Counted from the first letter of the stretch, positions 1 to 10,600 are shown. The stretch: 45,122 nucleotides of DNA from an uncultured Clostridium sp. (GCA_934746785.1 CAKVFO010000008.1:1-45122); one strand, 5' to 3'. Translations and numbers: made by a program. Notes: generated by a model not told the origin, from the letters alone.

Positions 1-116
1 CTGGTGATGATGGCGTAGAGGAAACACTCTTTTCCATTCCGAACAGGACAGTTAAGCTCTACAGCGTCGATGGTACTTCACGGGAGACTGTGCGGGAGAG
101 TAGAACGTTGCCAGGT
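1..116 (+). rRNA. rrf: 5S ribosomal RNA, 5' end possibly cut by the window edge
   Basis: The first ~116 bases have the 5S rRNA architecture: the CCGAACAGGACAGTTAAG block of helix III/loop B, the GATGGTACT segment, and the terminal helix in which CTGG at 1-4 pairs with CCAG at 111-114. Bacterial 5S is about 117 nt, so at most a few 5' bases are missing. It implies an rRNA operon to the left, which is a usual place for contigs to break. The exact 3' end, about 114-118, is estimated from pairing only. Confidence 0.93.
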
Positions 117-127
117 AATACAGAAAG

Positions 128-157
128 AAGCATTAGAGAAATCTAGTGCTTTTTTTA
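128..157 (+). terminator. Rho-independent terminator of the rRNA operon
   Basis: A 10-bp stem (AAGCATTAGA at 128-137 with TCTAGTGCTT at 142-151, one G-T wobble) and a GAAA loop run into a T tract. It lies directly after the 5S rRNA. Confidence 0.88.
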
Positions 158-192
158 CGTATAAAAATATAAAATAAAACTAGGGGGATAAA

Positions 193-1059
193 ATGATTAA
201 ATTAATAGCTGCAGATATGGATGGTACTTTAATAGGGAGTAACGGTGAGATATCAAAAAAAAATATAAAAGCAATAAAAGAAGCACAAGAAAAAGGGATA
301 AGATTTGCAATAGCAACTGGACGAGCTTTATGTGATGTTGAAGTAATGCTAAAAAAATATAACTTAAAATGTGATACCTTAATAATGAATGGAGCTCAAT
401 ATCTAGATGAAGATAGAAATGAGGTTTCTTCAACTTATATAGAAAAAAATAAGGTTAAAGAGATCTTAAGTGTTATGAAGAAATATAATATTAATGTAGA
501 GATATATACTGATAAAGGATTTTTTACAGCGGATACTGAAGAAGAAGTTCTTGATGGAATGATAAAGAGGGGGAAAATATATCGTCCAGAAATAGAAACT
601 ATGGAGGAGAGAATAGCTCATGCTAAAAAGAATCTACATTATATAAACATGCAATATATAGATAATTTAGATGAGTTTATAGAGAATAATAATATTGCTA
701 AACTTATATCGTTTTCAGATAGTGAAGAATTAATACTTGATGTTAGAAAAGATATAGAAAAAATTAATGGACTTGCAGTTAGTGGAAGTTTTAGTACTAA
801 TGTAGAGGTAAATCATATTGATTCTGAAAAGGGAAAGATACTATTAAAGGTTATTGATAGATATAATATAAAGAGAGAAGAAGTTGCTATTCTTGGAGAT
901 GGAATGAATGATTATTCTATGTTTAAAGAATTTTCATGTTCTTTTGCTATGGATAATGCAGTACTAGAAATAAAAGATGCAGCAACATATATTACAGCAA
1001 GTAACAATGAAGATGGAGTTGCTAAAGCAATCTATAAAATAATAAATGAAAAGCTATAA
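193..1059 (+). CDS. Cof-type HAD-superfamily phosphatase
   Basis: Soluble HAD hydrolase of the Cof/YwpJ/YidA type (288 aa), a cytoplasmic Mg-dependent phosphatase group acting on sugar phosphates, flavin precursors or similar metabolites. Motif I is DMDGT at residues 8-12, holding the nucleophile and acid-base aspartates. A lysine follows near residue 215 (EKGKILL), and GDGMND near 234 is the metal-binding motif. Length and the C2-type cap between motifs I and III are normal for the family. The ATG at 193 has an AGGGGG ribosome site. The gene stands alone between the rRNA terminator and a hairpin. Substrate cannot be read from sequence and no link to the siderophore locus is apparent. Confidence 0.9.
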   Translation: MIKLIAADMDGTLIGSNGEISKKNIKAIKEAQEKGIRFAIATGRALCDVEVMLKKYNLKCDTLIMNGAQYLDEDRNEVSSTYIEKNKVKEILSVMKKYNINVEIYTDKGFFTADTEEEVLDGMIKRGKIYRPEIETMEERIAHAKKNLHYINMQYIDNLDEFIENNNIAKLISFSDSEELILDVRKDIEKINGLAVSGSFSTNVEVNHIDSEKGKILLKVIDRYNIKREEVAILGDGMNDYSMFKEFSCSFAMDNAVLEIKDAATYITASNNEDGVAKAIYKIINEKL

Positions 1060-1071
1060 AGCGAATATTAC

Positions 1072-1103
1072 ATAGGATACCCTTTTAAGTAAGGGTATCC
1101 TAT
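1072..1103. terminator. Perfect 13-bp hairpin after the HAD gene
   Basis: ATAGGATACCCTT (1072-1084) and AAGGGTATCCTAT (1091-1103) pair perfectly around a 6-nt loop. The following sequence is alternating AT, not a clean T tract, so termination is likely but not certain. Confidence 0.6.
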
Positions 1104-1125
1104 ATATATTATATAAGGAGATATT

Positions 1126-1452
1126 ATGTTTAAAATAGGTGAGTTTTCATTATAGATGAATTAGAAAAACAGAAGGATAAAATTCAAAAAGAAATTGAAT
1201 TAGAACAAGATAGATTAAAGAAGATAGATAATACAATAAGTGAAATAAGAAATGATAATTTTAAAGTTCACTGTAATATTAATTTTAAAAAGGTAAGTAA
1301 GATGAAGATTTTATCCATAAGAGATAAGATTTCAACATATTTTCACGAAGGTATATTATGGGATAAATTATTTGAATTTATAGAGTATGATTTATGGTCC
1401 ATATGAAAACCTATCAAAGGGTTATGAAATGCTTGCTTATTATCCATATTAA
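1126..1452 (+). pseudogene. Remnant of a MerR-family regulator with GyrI-like effector domain
   Basis: A ribosome site (AAGGAG) and ATG at 1126 begin MFKIGEFS, the typical first residues of MerR/BmrR regulators, but a stop follows one codon later. Just downstream in another frame is the coiled linker of such proteins (DELEKQKDKIQKEIELEQ) and the start of a small-molecule-binding domain (SIRDKISTYFHEGILWDKL). A further frame change gives YGPYENLSKGYEML, typical of GyrI-like domains. Most of the HTH DNA is therefore deleted and at least one frameshift is present, so the gene is dead. It overlaps a TrmO-like fragment at its 3' end. Assignment rests on motif recognition. Confidence 0.6.
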
Positions 1453-1807
1453 TATACTTTATTGGTTTGATAGATGTGATAATAGTGAATGCAGGGAAGT
1501 TCTTAAAGTTAAGAAACCTTATAAAAAGGCACCAGATACATTGGGGGTATTTTCTACAAGATCACCAGAAAGACCAAATCTAATAGCTTTATCTGTTGCT
1601 GAAATTATTAGTATTGATTATAAAGAGGGTAGAATTTACGTGACATATATTGATGCAATGGATAATACTCCTGTTTTAGATATAAAACCTTATACACCAA
1701 GTATAGATAGAATTAAAGAAATAAGAGTACCTAATTGGTGCAGTCATTGGCCTAGTTGCTATGAAGAATCATCTGGATTTGATTGGGAAAGTGAATTTTT
1801 ATTTTGA
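1436..1807 (+). pseudogene. 5'-truncated TrmO/TsaA-like (UPF0066) tRNA methyltransferase fragment
   Basis: The reading frame contains the hallmark block of the TrmO (YaeB, UPF0066) family, which N6-methylates t6A37 in tRNA: YWFDRCD, then LGVFSTRSPERPN, IALSVAEI, and TPVLDIKPYTP. The usual N-terminal 50-60 residues are absent; the DNA there belongs to the broken MerR gene in another frame. An ATG at 1394 keeps the frame open, but its first residues do not look like TrmO. The normally conserved proline in RPNP is leucine here. A truncated non-functional copy is most likely. Confidence 0.6.
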
Positions 1808-1864
1808 AATATAAAGAGTGTGCTATTAAGTAAAGTAATAAATTAATTAAGTTATTTAAAAATA

Positions 1865-1915
1865 GATGAATGTCCTTTAAATTTTATTCTTATATAAGGA
1901 TGTTCATCTTTTTTT
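1865..1915 (+). terminator. Rho-independent terminator before the siderophore operon
   Basis: A 13-bp stem (GATGAATGTCCTT at 1865-1877 with AAGGATGTTCATC at 1896-1908, two wobble pairs) is followed by seven T. It isolates the NRPS operon from upstream transcription. Confidence 0.85.
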
Positions 1916-1946
1916 GATTTCATAAAAATAATTTTTATAAAATCAA
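1914..1946. promoter_or_regulatory. 33-bp near-perfect palindrome just upstream of the NRPS operon -35
   Basis: TTGATTT (1914-1920), one base, ATAAAAAT (1922-1929), a central A, ATTTTTAT (1931-1938), one base, AAATCAA (1940-1946). Only the 1921/1939 pair breaks the symmetry. It ends three bases before the -35 hexamer, where an activator or a repressor dimer pair would bind. It may instead be an AT-rich UP element. The regulator is unknown. Confidence 0.45.
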
Positions 1947-1949
1947 TAA

Positions 1950-1978
1950 TTGAAAACAATTCTCACTTATGGTATACT
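1950..1978 (+). promoter_or_regulatory. Promoter of the siderophore biosynthesis operon with embedded Fur-like box
   Basis: TTGAAA at 1950-1955, a 17-base spacer and TATACT at 1973-1978 make a good sigma-A promoter. TGAAAACAATTCTCA at 1951-1965 matches the 7-1-7 Fur box TGATAATNATTATCA at 11 of 14 defined positions. It overlaps the -35 and spacer, so Fur bound there would block polymerase when iron is plentiful. Near-identical elements precede two other operons in this window. The promoter also shows that translation cannot begin at the ATG at 1969. Confidence 0.7.
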
Positions 1979-2019
1979 GGGTAAAAATGGAACAATTTAT
2001 AATAAGTAGAGGTGGAAGA

Positions 2020-3606
2020 ATGAAAAGTAAGAGTTTAGAAAAGTATATTTCAGTTAATGGAGTTGAAAAGATTAATTTTGAAGAACTTTTAAAAAGTTTA
2101 TCTGAAATATATGGCGATAAAGTAGCAATAAGAGACAGAAGTGGAGGTGTTACATATAAGGATCTAATTGTTAAGAGTATGAAATTCGCAGGTAAGTTTG
2201 AAGGAGTAGGATTAAAAAATGATGATATTGTACTTTTACAGTGTACTAATACTAAAGAGTTTGTAGAAATCTTATTTTCACTTTTAATAATGGGAGTTAT
2301 CCCTGTTTTAGTATTACCAGGGTATAGAGAGAAGGAGATAATCAATATAATTAAAAAGACTAATGCTTCAGCTTACATTGCTCCAGAGGAATATCTTGGC
2401 TATAAATATAATCAAATAGCTCATGAAATAAATAATCAATTTTCATCTGTTATAACTATTTTAGTAGATGAATCTTTTACTAATTTAGATAATGAAAAAG
2501 AATTAAGTGAAAACTGGAAGGGGAAGGTTTCTTATGATGATGTAGCAGTACTTCTAATGTCAGGTGGAACAACTGGAGAACCTAAACTAATTCCAAGAAC
2601 TCATGCTGATTACATTTATAATGCAAGAATGTGTGCTAAGAGAAGTGGTTTAGATGAAAGCTCAATATATTTAGCAGCTGCATCAATTGCTCATAATATG
2701 CCATTAGCATGTCCGGGAATTTTAGGTACTTTATGTTCAGGAGGAACTGCTGTATTAAGTTATTATTTAAGTCCTGATGAAATTATGGATCTAATAGAAA
2801 GTGAGAGAGTAACTATTACAAACTTTGTTCCAACAACAGCAAAGCTTTGTTTAGAACTTTTAGAAATTGATGATTTTGATATTTCAACTTTAAAAGTAAT
2901 ACTTATTGGAGGTGCACGACTAGATGAAAAGTTAGCTATGGAAGTTATGGATAATTTCCATTGTATTCTTCAAAATCAATTTGGAACAGCAGAAGGGTTA
3001 ATTTTAGTAACAGCTTTAGATGATAATAGAGAATGTTGTTTAAGATGTCAAGGAAAGCCTATATCAGATGCTGATATTATAAGGATAATAGATAGTAATG
3101 GGGAAGACGTTAAAGAAGGAGAAAGTGGAGAACTAGTAGTAAAAGGACCTTATACAATAGAAAGTTATTATAAAGAACCTGACAATAAATCTAGGTTTAC
3201 AAAAGATGGTTTTTATAAAACAGGTGATAAAGCAGTAATTAAAGAAGACGGAAATGTATGTATTCTTGGACGTATAAAAGAACAAATAAATAGAGCAGGT
3301 GAAAAGATATTACCATCTGAAATAGAAGATGAGTTAATTCAAATTGAATCTATTAATAAGGCTGCAGTAGTAGGTATACCTGATAATCTTCTTGGCGAAA
3401 GAAGTTGTGCTTTTATTGAGATAAGACAGAATTTCAAAACAGATGAACAAAAAATTTGTGAAGATATGTTACGAAGAGGAGTAGCCCAATATAAGATACC
3501 TGATCAAATTATATTTATTAATGTATGGCCACTTACAAAGATGGGTAAAATTGATTCTAATAGATTAAGAGAAATGGCTAAAGATAAGCCAATTATGGAG
3601 AAGTAA
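2020..3606 (+). CDS. Salicylate (aryl acid)-AMP ligase, siderophore starter unit
   Basis: Stand-alone adenylation enzyme (528 aa) of the EntE/DhbE/YbtE/PchD family. It activates an aryl acid with ATP and loads it on the aryl carrier domain of the NRPS encoded 1.1 kb downstream. Visible motifs are LLMSGGTTGEPKL (P-loop-like A3), FGTAEG (A5), YKTGD (A7), and the C-terminal lysine in KMGKIDSNR. The substrate stretch reads AHNMPLACPG: Asn at pocket position 235 fits an aryl acid, and Cys at 240 (DhbE numbering) points to salicylate rather than 2,3-dihydroxybenzoate; this is from memory of the family. I chose ATG 2020 (ribosome site AGAGG) because the longer in-frame ATG at 1969 sits inside the promoter -10 region. 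Confidence 0.9.
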   Translation: MKSKSLEKYISVNGVEKINFEELLKSLSEIYGDKVAIRDRSGGVTYKDLIVKSMKFAGKFEGVGLKNDDIVLLQCTNTKEFVEILFSLLIMGVIPVLVLPGYREKEIINIIKKTNASAYIAPEEYLGYKYNQIAHEINNQFSSVITILVDESFTNLDNEKELSENWKGKVSYDDVAVLLMSGGTTGEPKLIPRTHADYIYNARMCAKRSGLDESSIYLAAASIAHNMPLACPGILGTLCSGGTAVLSYYLSPDEIMDLIESERVTITNFVPTTAKLCLELLEIDDFDISTLKVILIGGARLDEKLAMEVMDNFHCILQNQFGTAEGLILVTALDDNRECCLRCQGKPISDADIIRIIDSNGEDVKEGESGELVVKGPYTIESYYKEPDNKSRFTKDGFYKTGDKAVIKEDGNVCILGRIKEQINRAGEKILPSEIEDELIQIESINKAAVVGIPDNLLGERSCAFIEIRQNFKTDEQKICEDMLRRGVAQYKIPDQIIFINVWPLTKMGKIDSNRLREMAKDKPIMEK

Positions 3607-3609
3607 GAA

Positions 3610-4653
3610 ATGTTAAAAAATGAAGTTGGTAAAAGATTAATTACATCAATGAGTCAAGGTTTTTCTAATACATTTTTACTATATACAGCTTGTAAACTTG
3701 AAATTTTTGATGCGATAGATGGAAATGGATCTGATATAGAAAACATTTCAGAAATAACAAAGGTTAATAAAGATTTACTTTATAGAATAATTAGACCTTT
3801 AATAGTTTATGGATTTATAGAAAAGATAGATTCTAAATATACACTTACAGATGTTGGGGAAATGTTAACTGATAAAGAAGAAGGTTCATTAAAAGGGTAT
3901 GTATTATATTGTGGAAGTATATGTGCTAAGTCTTGGTCAGTAATGGCTGAAGCAGCAAAAAGTAATAAATCACCTTATTCATTAGCAATTGGTGGAGAAT
4001 TGTTTGAAGGAAATAGGAATAGTTCAAAGGATTATTCTAACTTTAATGCAATGATGAATTTTGTTAGTAAGAGTATGAACATTGAAGAATTTTTGAAGAA
4101 ACAAAAGGATTTAGATAGAGTCAAAGAAATAGTTGATATAGGTGGAGGAACTGGAGCCGTTATATTACAGTTTCTAAAGTATTACAAGAGTGCTAGAGGT
4201 AGAATTTTAGATTTAGATTTTGTGAAAGAAAAGGCGTTAGCTAATATTAGTGCTAATAATTTATCAGATAGGACGGAATTTGTAGTAGGAAACTTTTTTG
4301 AACCTTATAAGTTAGATAGTGATGTATTTATTTTATCAAGGATATTACATGACTGGAAAGATGATGATGCTCTATCTATTTTAAAAAACATAAGAAATTC
4401 AATGAGTGTAGATAGCTTTTTATATGTAATAGAGTTAGTAGTACCTGAGGATTTTAAACGTGAAAACCTAGAAATTTTCATGAATGATTTACAAATTTGG
4501 GCAGTGTGTGATGGAAAGGAAAGAAGCTTATCACAATATAATGAACTATTTGAAAAAGCAGGCTTGATTTTGATAGGAAGTGAGAAGATTGAAACTGGAG
4601 AATGTGTATTAAAATTAAGGTGTGATCTAGATATAGAAGAGGGTGAAATATAG
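3610..4653 (+). CDS. SAM-dependent O-methyltransferase (Methyltransf_2 type)
   Basis: Protein of 347 aa with the layout of acetylserotonin/caffeate-type O-methyltransferases: an N-terminal winged-helix dimerisation domain (about 1-95), then a Rossmann SAM domain. SAM motif I is VDIGGGTGAV near residue 177. SRILHDWKDDDAL near 246 carries the histidine-aspartate of the catalytic base region. It starts three bases after the ligase stop, so it is cotranscribed and probably translationally coupled. Yersiniabactin and pyochelin clusters methylate with domains inside the NRPS, so a separate O-methyltransferase is extra. It could methylate an aryl hydroxyl, a terminal acid or an intermediate; sequence does not decide. 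The family call is firm and the substrate unknown. Confidence 0.85.
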   Translation: MLKNEVGKRLITSMSQGFSNTFLLYTACKLEIFDAIDGNGSDIENISEITKVNKDLLYRIIRPLIVYGFIEKIDSKYTLTDVGEMLTDKEEGSLKGYVLYCGSICAKSWSVMAEAAKSNKSPYSLAIGGELFEGNRNSSKDYSNFNAMMNFVSKSMNIEEFLKKQKDLDRVKEIVDIGGGTGAVILQFLKYYKSARGRILDLDFVKEKALANISANNLSDRTEFVVGNFFEPYKLDSDVFILSRILHDWKDDDALSILKNIRNSMSVDSFLYVIELVVPEDFKRENLEIFMNDLQIWAVCDGKERSLSQYNELFEKAGLILIGSEKIETGECVLKLRCDLDIEEGEI

Positions 4654-4685
4654 AAAAAGTATTTTTAAAAGGAGAAATTAACTTT

Positions 4686-7600
4686 ATGGAGTATATAGAT
4701 ATTAAAAATCAGATTAAGGCGCAATTATCTAGTCAAAAAGATTTTGAAGACAATGAGAATCTATTGAATTTGGGGCTAGATTCTTTGAAAATTATGAGAT
4801 TAGTTAATCAATGGAGGAGAGAAGGAATAAGAATACCTTATGGTTTACTTATGGAGAAACCTACCTTAGAGCAGTGGTGGAAATTAATTTGTAGTAAGAG
4901 TAAAAAGATTAATAATGTACATAAGACAATAAAGAAGCAGGAAGCAAAAAGTTATGAACCATTTTCATTAACAGATGTTCAATATGCTTATAAAGTAGGA
5001 AGAAGCGAAGGAGAAGAACTTGGAGGAGTTGATTGTCATGCATATTTAGAGTTTTCTGGAGAAAATATAGATAAAGATAAGCTTGATAACGCATGGAGAA
5101 AAGTTCAATATCATCATCCAATGTTAAGAGCACGATTTTTAAAAGATGGAAAACAGGAAATTATGGATAAACCTTACAAAGAAAATATTACTGTTATAGA
5201 TCTTAGGGAAGATAGAGAGTTTGAAAAAAAATTAGAAAGTATGAGAGATGAATTATCTCATAGAAAACTCAATATAGATGAGGGGCAGGTAGCATCATTA
5301 AGATTATGTTTACTTCCTAATAACAAATCAAGAATTATTTTTGAATTAGCTTTACTTGTAGCAGATGTTCAAAGTATGCAGATTATACTTAGAGATTTAG
5401 CATCAGCATATCTTCTTAAGGAATTACCTAAGGAATCAAAAAATTGGAGCTTCAAGGCTTACTTAGAAAATGTTAAAAATTCAGAAGAAAATGAAAGAAA
5501 AGAATCAAAGGAATATTGGAGCAGAAGAGTTAGCGATATGCCTTTTGGACCAGAATTACCTTTACAAAAAGATCCAAGAGCAGTTTTAAAGCCTAAATTT
5601 AAAAGAAGAATTGTTAGAATTTTAAAAGATGAATGGCAGATATTAAAGGAAAAGGCCGCAGAAAATAAATCAACACCTGCAATGCTGCTTTTATCGTCTT
5701 ATGCTTTAATATTAGAACGTTGGAGCAGTAATAAAAGATTTTTGATAAATATACCTTTTTTCAATAGAAAAACAGAATATGAAGGATTAGAAGAAGTAGT
5801 AGCTGATTTTACTACATTACTGTTATTAGAAGTAGACATGAATGGCAAAAAAAACTTTATAGAAGTATTAAATTCAATACAAGATCAAATTCATGAAGAT
5901 ATGAAATATACAGCTTATTCTGGGGTTCAAGTTCAAAGAGATATAACGAAATTATATGGAGAAAAACAGAATATTGCACCAGTTGTTTTTGCTTGTAATT
6001 TAGGTAATTCATTAGTAAATGAAGAATTTACAAAAAGTTTAGGTGAATTTTCATATATGATTTCACAAACTCCAGGTATATGGTTAGATTTTCAGACTTA
6101 TGAGGATGAAGACGGAGTAATGTTAACTTGGGATTCTGTAGAGGAATTATTTCCAGAGGGAATGTTAGATGATATGATTGAGAGTTTTGAAAATCTTTTG
6201 CATAGCTTGAGTAAAAGGCCATGGAATGAATATTTTGATGTACTCTCTAAAAATCAAAAAAGTTTTATAGAAAATCAAAGGAATATTGATCATATTAAAA
6301 ATCCAATTTGTCTTCATAGTAAATTTATAGAGATAGCAAATAAAATTCCAGATAAGATAGCTATTATTGATTCTGGTGAAGGAAAAATAATTTCTTATGG
6401 AAAACTTTTTAATATGGCAGTATCATTAGCAAGTTTTTTAATTGAGAATGATATTCATAAACAACCTATAGCTATTTCAACCACAAGAGGATATAAGCAA
6501 GCAGTAGCAGCATTAGGAATTTTAATGTCAGGTAATTTATATGTTCCAGTTACTGTGAATCAACCTAAAGAAAGAAGAAAATTAATACACGAGAAAACTG
6601 GAATATATTATGTACTTACTGATGAAAATAATTATAAATCTATTACTTGGCCTAAGGATGTAAAGGTATGGACCATAGAAGAAATATTAAGTAAAAAACT
6701 TATGAGAAAATTACCAGAAGTTTTACCAGAAAGTTCAGCTTATATAATAATGACATCAGGGACAACAGGCCTTCCAAAAGGAGTTGAAATTACTCATAAA
6801 GGAGCTTGGAATACAATCAATGAGGTAAATAAAATAATTAATTTCCGAGCTGAAGATAAGATTTTAGGTATATCTGCTATGGATTTTGATTTATCTGTGT
6901 ATGAACTATTTGGAACTTTATCAACTGGAGCAACTCTTATTACAATTCCAGATGATAAGAGCAAAGATACTGAGTTTTGGTTGGAATTAATTTTGAAGTA
7001 TAAAGTTAATAAGTGGAACTCTGTACCTGCATTATTAGATATGCTTCTTATATATACAGAACTTGAAGGGAAAAAGTTACCTTTAGATACAGTAATGTTG
7101 TCTGGAGATTGGATTGGAATGGATCTTCCAGAAAGATTGAATAGAGCTACAGATAACTGTAAGTTAATTGCTATGGGAGGAGCTACTGAGGCTAGTATTT
7201 GGTCAAATTATATAGAAGTAAAATTACCATTGCCAAGTAAGTGGAAGTCAATACCTTATGGAAGGCCTTTAGCACATCAAAGTTATAGAATTGTTGATGA
7301 TAATGGATTGGATGTACCTTTTTATGTTGAAGGTGAGCTTTTAATTGGTGGAGATGGAGTTGGGACATATAGGGGAGATGATAAATTAGTCTCTGAAAAA
7401 TTTATAAATGAATATCATAATAGATGGTATAAGACAGGAGATAAGGGAAGGTTCTGGAGAGATGGAACTATAGAGTTTTTAGGAAGAAAGGACTTTCAAG
7501 TAAAAATACATGGACATAGAATTGAACTGGGAGAAATTGAGACAGCATTAAAATCAATAGAAAATGTTAAAAATGCAGTTGTAGAAGCTAACAAAGGTAA

Positions 7601-10600
7601 GGTTGGAGATAATCATTTAATTGCCTATTTAGAAACTGGAGAATATTTAGAAGAGCCGCTATATTATTTAAAAACTGCAGTAAAGAAGAAAATTGAAGAT
7701 AAAAAACTATTGTTAGATGAAGACGTGGCATTTAAATATGATAACAATCTATATAATAAAGTTCTTAACTATGGAGAAAAAAGAGCATGCAAAATAATGC
7801 TGAATGTCTTACAAAACCTAGGTGTGTTAGTACTAGAAAAGAGATATAAATATAGTGATATTTTAGAAAATAGTAAAGTTACAAATAAGCAAAAGGAAAC
7901 TGTTAGGTGCTGGATAGAAGATTTAAGTTCGTGTGGGTTAGTAGAAAGAGAAGAAGAATTCTATTATACAAAAAGAGGGCATGAAATAATAAGTGAAATA
8001 ATCTATAAAGGAAATAGAGAAGATATTGAACTGTTAAATAGTTATTTAAAAACTTTAGAGAAGTTTGTACCTGAAATTATTGAAGGAAATAAAAATCCTA
8101 TAGATGTTTATTATGAGGAAAAAAATAAGTTATCACCAAATGATTTACTGACAGCTTTACCAGGGAAAAATGAAAGTTTGAATGCTTTGATTTTTAAGCT
8201 TAAAAATATAATTTCAGCTTCAAAGGAAAAAATACGAATTCTTGAATTTTCTACAAGAGATATTGAAACTACAGGTAAAATTTTAGAAGCAGTTAAAGAT
8301 TTTAATATTGAATATATATATGCAGATTCATCAGCTTATTTTATAAATAAAGTAAAGAAATTTGGTAAGGTATATTCATTCTTTAAGGCAGAGGTAATGA
8401 GTTTAGAAAACGATGATGAAAAAATCTTAGAAGGTATGAAATATGACTGTGTTTTGACTGTTAATTCAGTACATAGAATGAAGTCTATAGATAAAACGTT
8501 AGAAAGAATTGAGAAGTTATTAAATCCAAGCGGCTGTTTATTTATGATTGAGTTAACAGATAAAAGTTGCCTTCAGGATATAGTGGCAACTGTATTGGAG
8601 AATGATAGGAGAAAAGAAAATGAATCTTCAATATTAAGTAATAGTGAATGGATAAATAAATTGAGAAAGAATAATTTTGAATATATATACTCATATCCTA
8701 GAGAAGGTTCAATAGGAGGAAGAAATCTGTATGCAGCAATATCTAAGAAAGGTTTATATGAGCTAGATACTAAATATATCAGAAAGGAAATTGAAGAAAA
8801 ACTTCCAGAGTATATGATTCCCAAAATATATTATGGTTTAAATAAGCTTCCTATAAGTAAAAATGGAAAGATAGATAGAAAGAGTATAAGTGTATATTCA
8901 GATTCAAAGGCAGATGAACATGAATTAGAAGAGACTATTACAGAAACTGAAAAGAAACTTTCTGATATTTGGAAAGAAGTATTTGAAATAGATACTATAG
9001 GAGCTTTAGATAATTACTACTTATTAGGTGGAGATTCATTAATTGCTATAAGGATGTTTACAAGGATTAGAGAAGTTTTCTTAGTTGAATTTTCTATTAT
9101 GGATATTATGGAGAATAAAACTTTAAGAGATCAAGCAGCACGTATAGATAAACTTTTAGGGGAAGGTAAAATAATTAAATCAAGTGATAAGATGAAAATT
9201 AAAGGAGATAAAAATAAGGAAAACGAACCTTTCCCATTAACAGATGTACAGCAGGCTTATTGGATTGGAAGAAAAGGATTATATGATTTAGGACAGGTTT
9301 CGACTCACTGTTATTTTGAATTAGATAGTGAATATACAGATGTTAAAAGACTTGAAAAAACGTTAAATGATATGATTGGATATCATGGAATGATGCGTGC
9401 AATAATACTTCCTACTGGAGAACAACAGATATTAAAAGAAGTTCCAGAATATAAAATTACAACTATTGATTTAAGATTCATTTCACAAGAAGATAAAGAT
9501 AAAGAATTAGAAAATATTAGATTAAATATGTCTCATGAAGTTATTGATACAGAAAAGTGGCCTTTATTTGACATTAAAGTAAGTATTTTAAGTGATAAAA
9601 AGATAAGGATTCATGTAAGTTTTGATAATTTAATTTTTGATGGTTGGAGTATGTTCCATTTACTATCAGAATGGTTAAAGCGATATATCAATGAAAATAG
9701 TAGTTTTGAAACTTTAGATTTTTCATTTAGAGACTATGTTTTAGGATTAAATGAAATTAAAAAATCAGTATTATATGAAAAAGACAAAAAATATTGGATG
9801 GATAGGTTAGAGAACTTTTCATCAGCACCTGATATTAAACTTGCTAAAAAAGAGATGGAGATTAAGAATCAAAAATTCAATAGAAGAAGTGCTTTTCTAA
9901 GTCAAAAGGAATGGAGTAATTTAAAGTTAATTGCAAAGGAATTTGGAGTTACACCAGCATCTATGCTTATTACTGCTTATTCAGAAGTTTTACGTAGATG
10001 GAGTTTAAATTCAGACTTTACTCTTAATATTACTCAATTTAATAGAGAGCCGTTTAATCCTCAGGTGAATAAATTAGTAGGTGATTTTACTACTTTAACA
10101 TTACTAGAAATAAAGAATAGCAAAGAAGATACTTTCTTAAAGCGTGTGAAAAAGGTTCAATTACAATTAATAAAGGATTTAGAACATACCTATTACAGTG
10201 CTGTTGAATTTGAACGTGAATTGAAGCAGAAAAAGAGAGATGTAAAAGGTTCTATTATGCCTATTGTATTTACAAGTGGTTTGGGAATTAACAATAATGG
10301 CAGTGAGAAGTGGATTGGAGAGCCAGTTTATAATGTTAGTCAGACACCTCAAGTTTGGTTAGATCATCAAGTTTTAGAGCAGGATGGAGGATTAAATTTA
10401 TTTTGGGATAGCGTAGATGAATTATTTTATGAAGGTATGTTAGATGAGATGTTTAATTCATATACAAAAATTTTAAGAAGATTAGCTGCTGATAAAAATT
10501 TATTCAATCTAAAATTACCGAGCTTAGTAGAAGTTCCTATTTCAATAAAAAGGAAAGAGGCAAATGAAACTGAGAAACAATTAAAGGATAATACTTTAGA

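Noticed and set aside
1394..1807. A complete 137-residue gene starting at ATG 1394
   Set aside because: The first ~14 codons lie over the MerR relic in another frame and do not resemble TrmO; the conserved block begins mid-family. Treated as a truncated pseudogene.
1969..2019. N-terminal extension of the salicylate ligase from ATG 1969
   Set aside because: It overlaps the -10 hexamer (1973-1978), so it would be upstream of or at the transcription start; ATG 2020 has a proper ribosome site.
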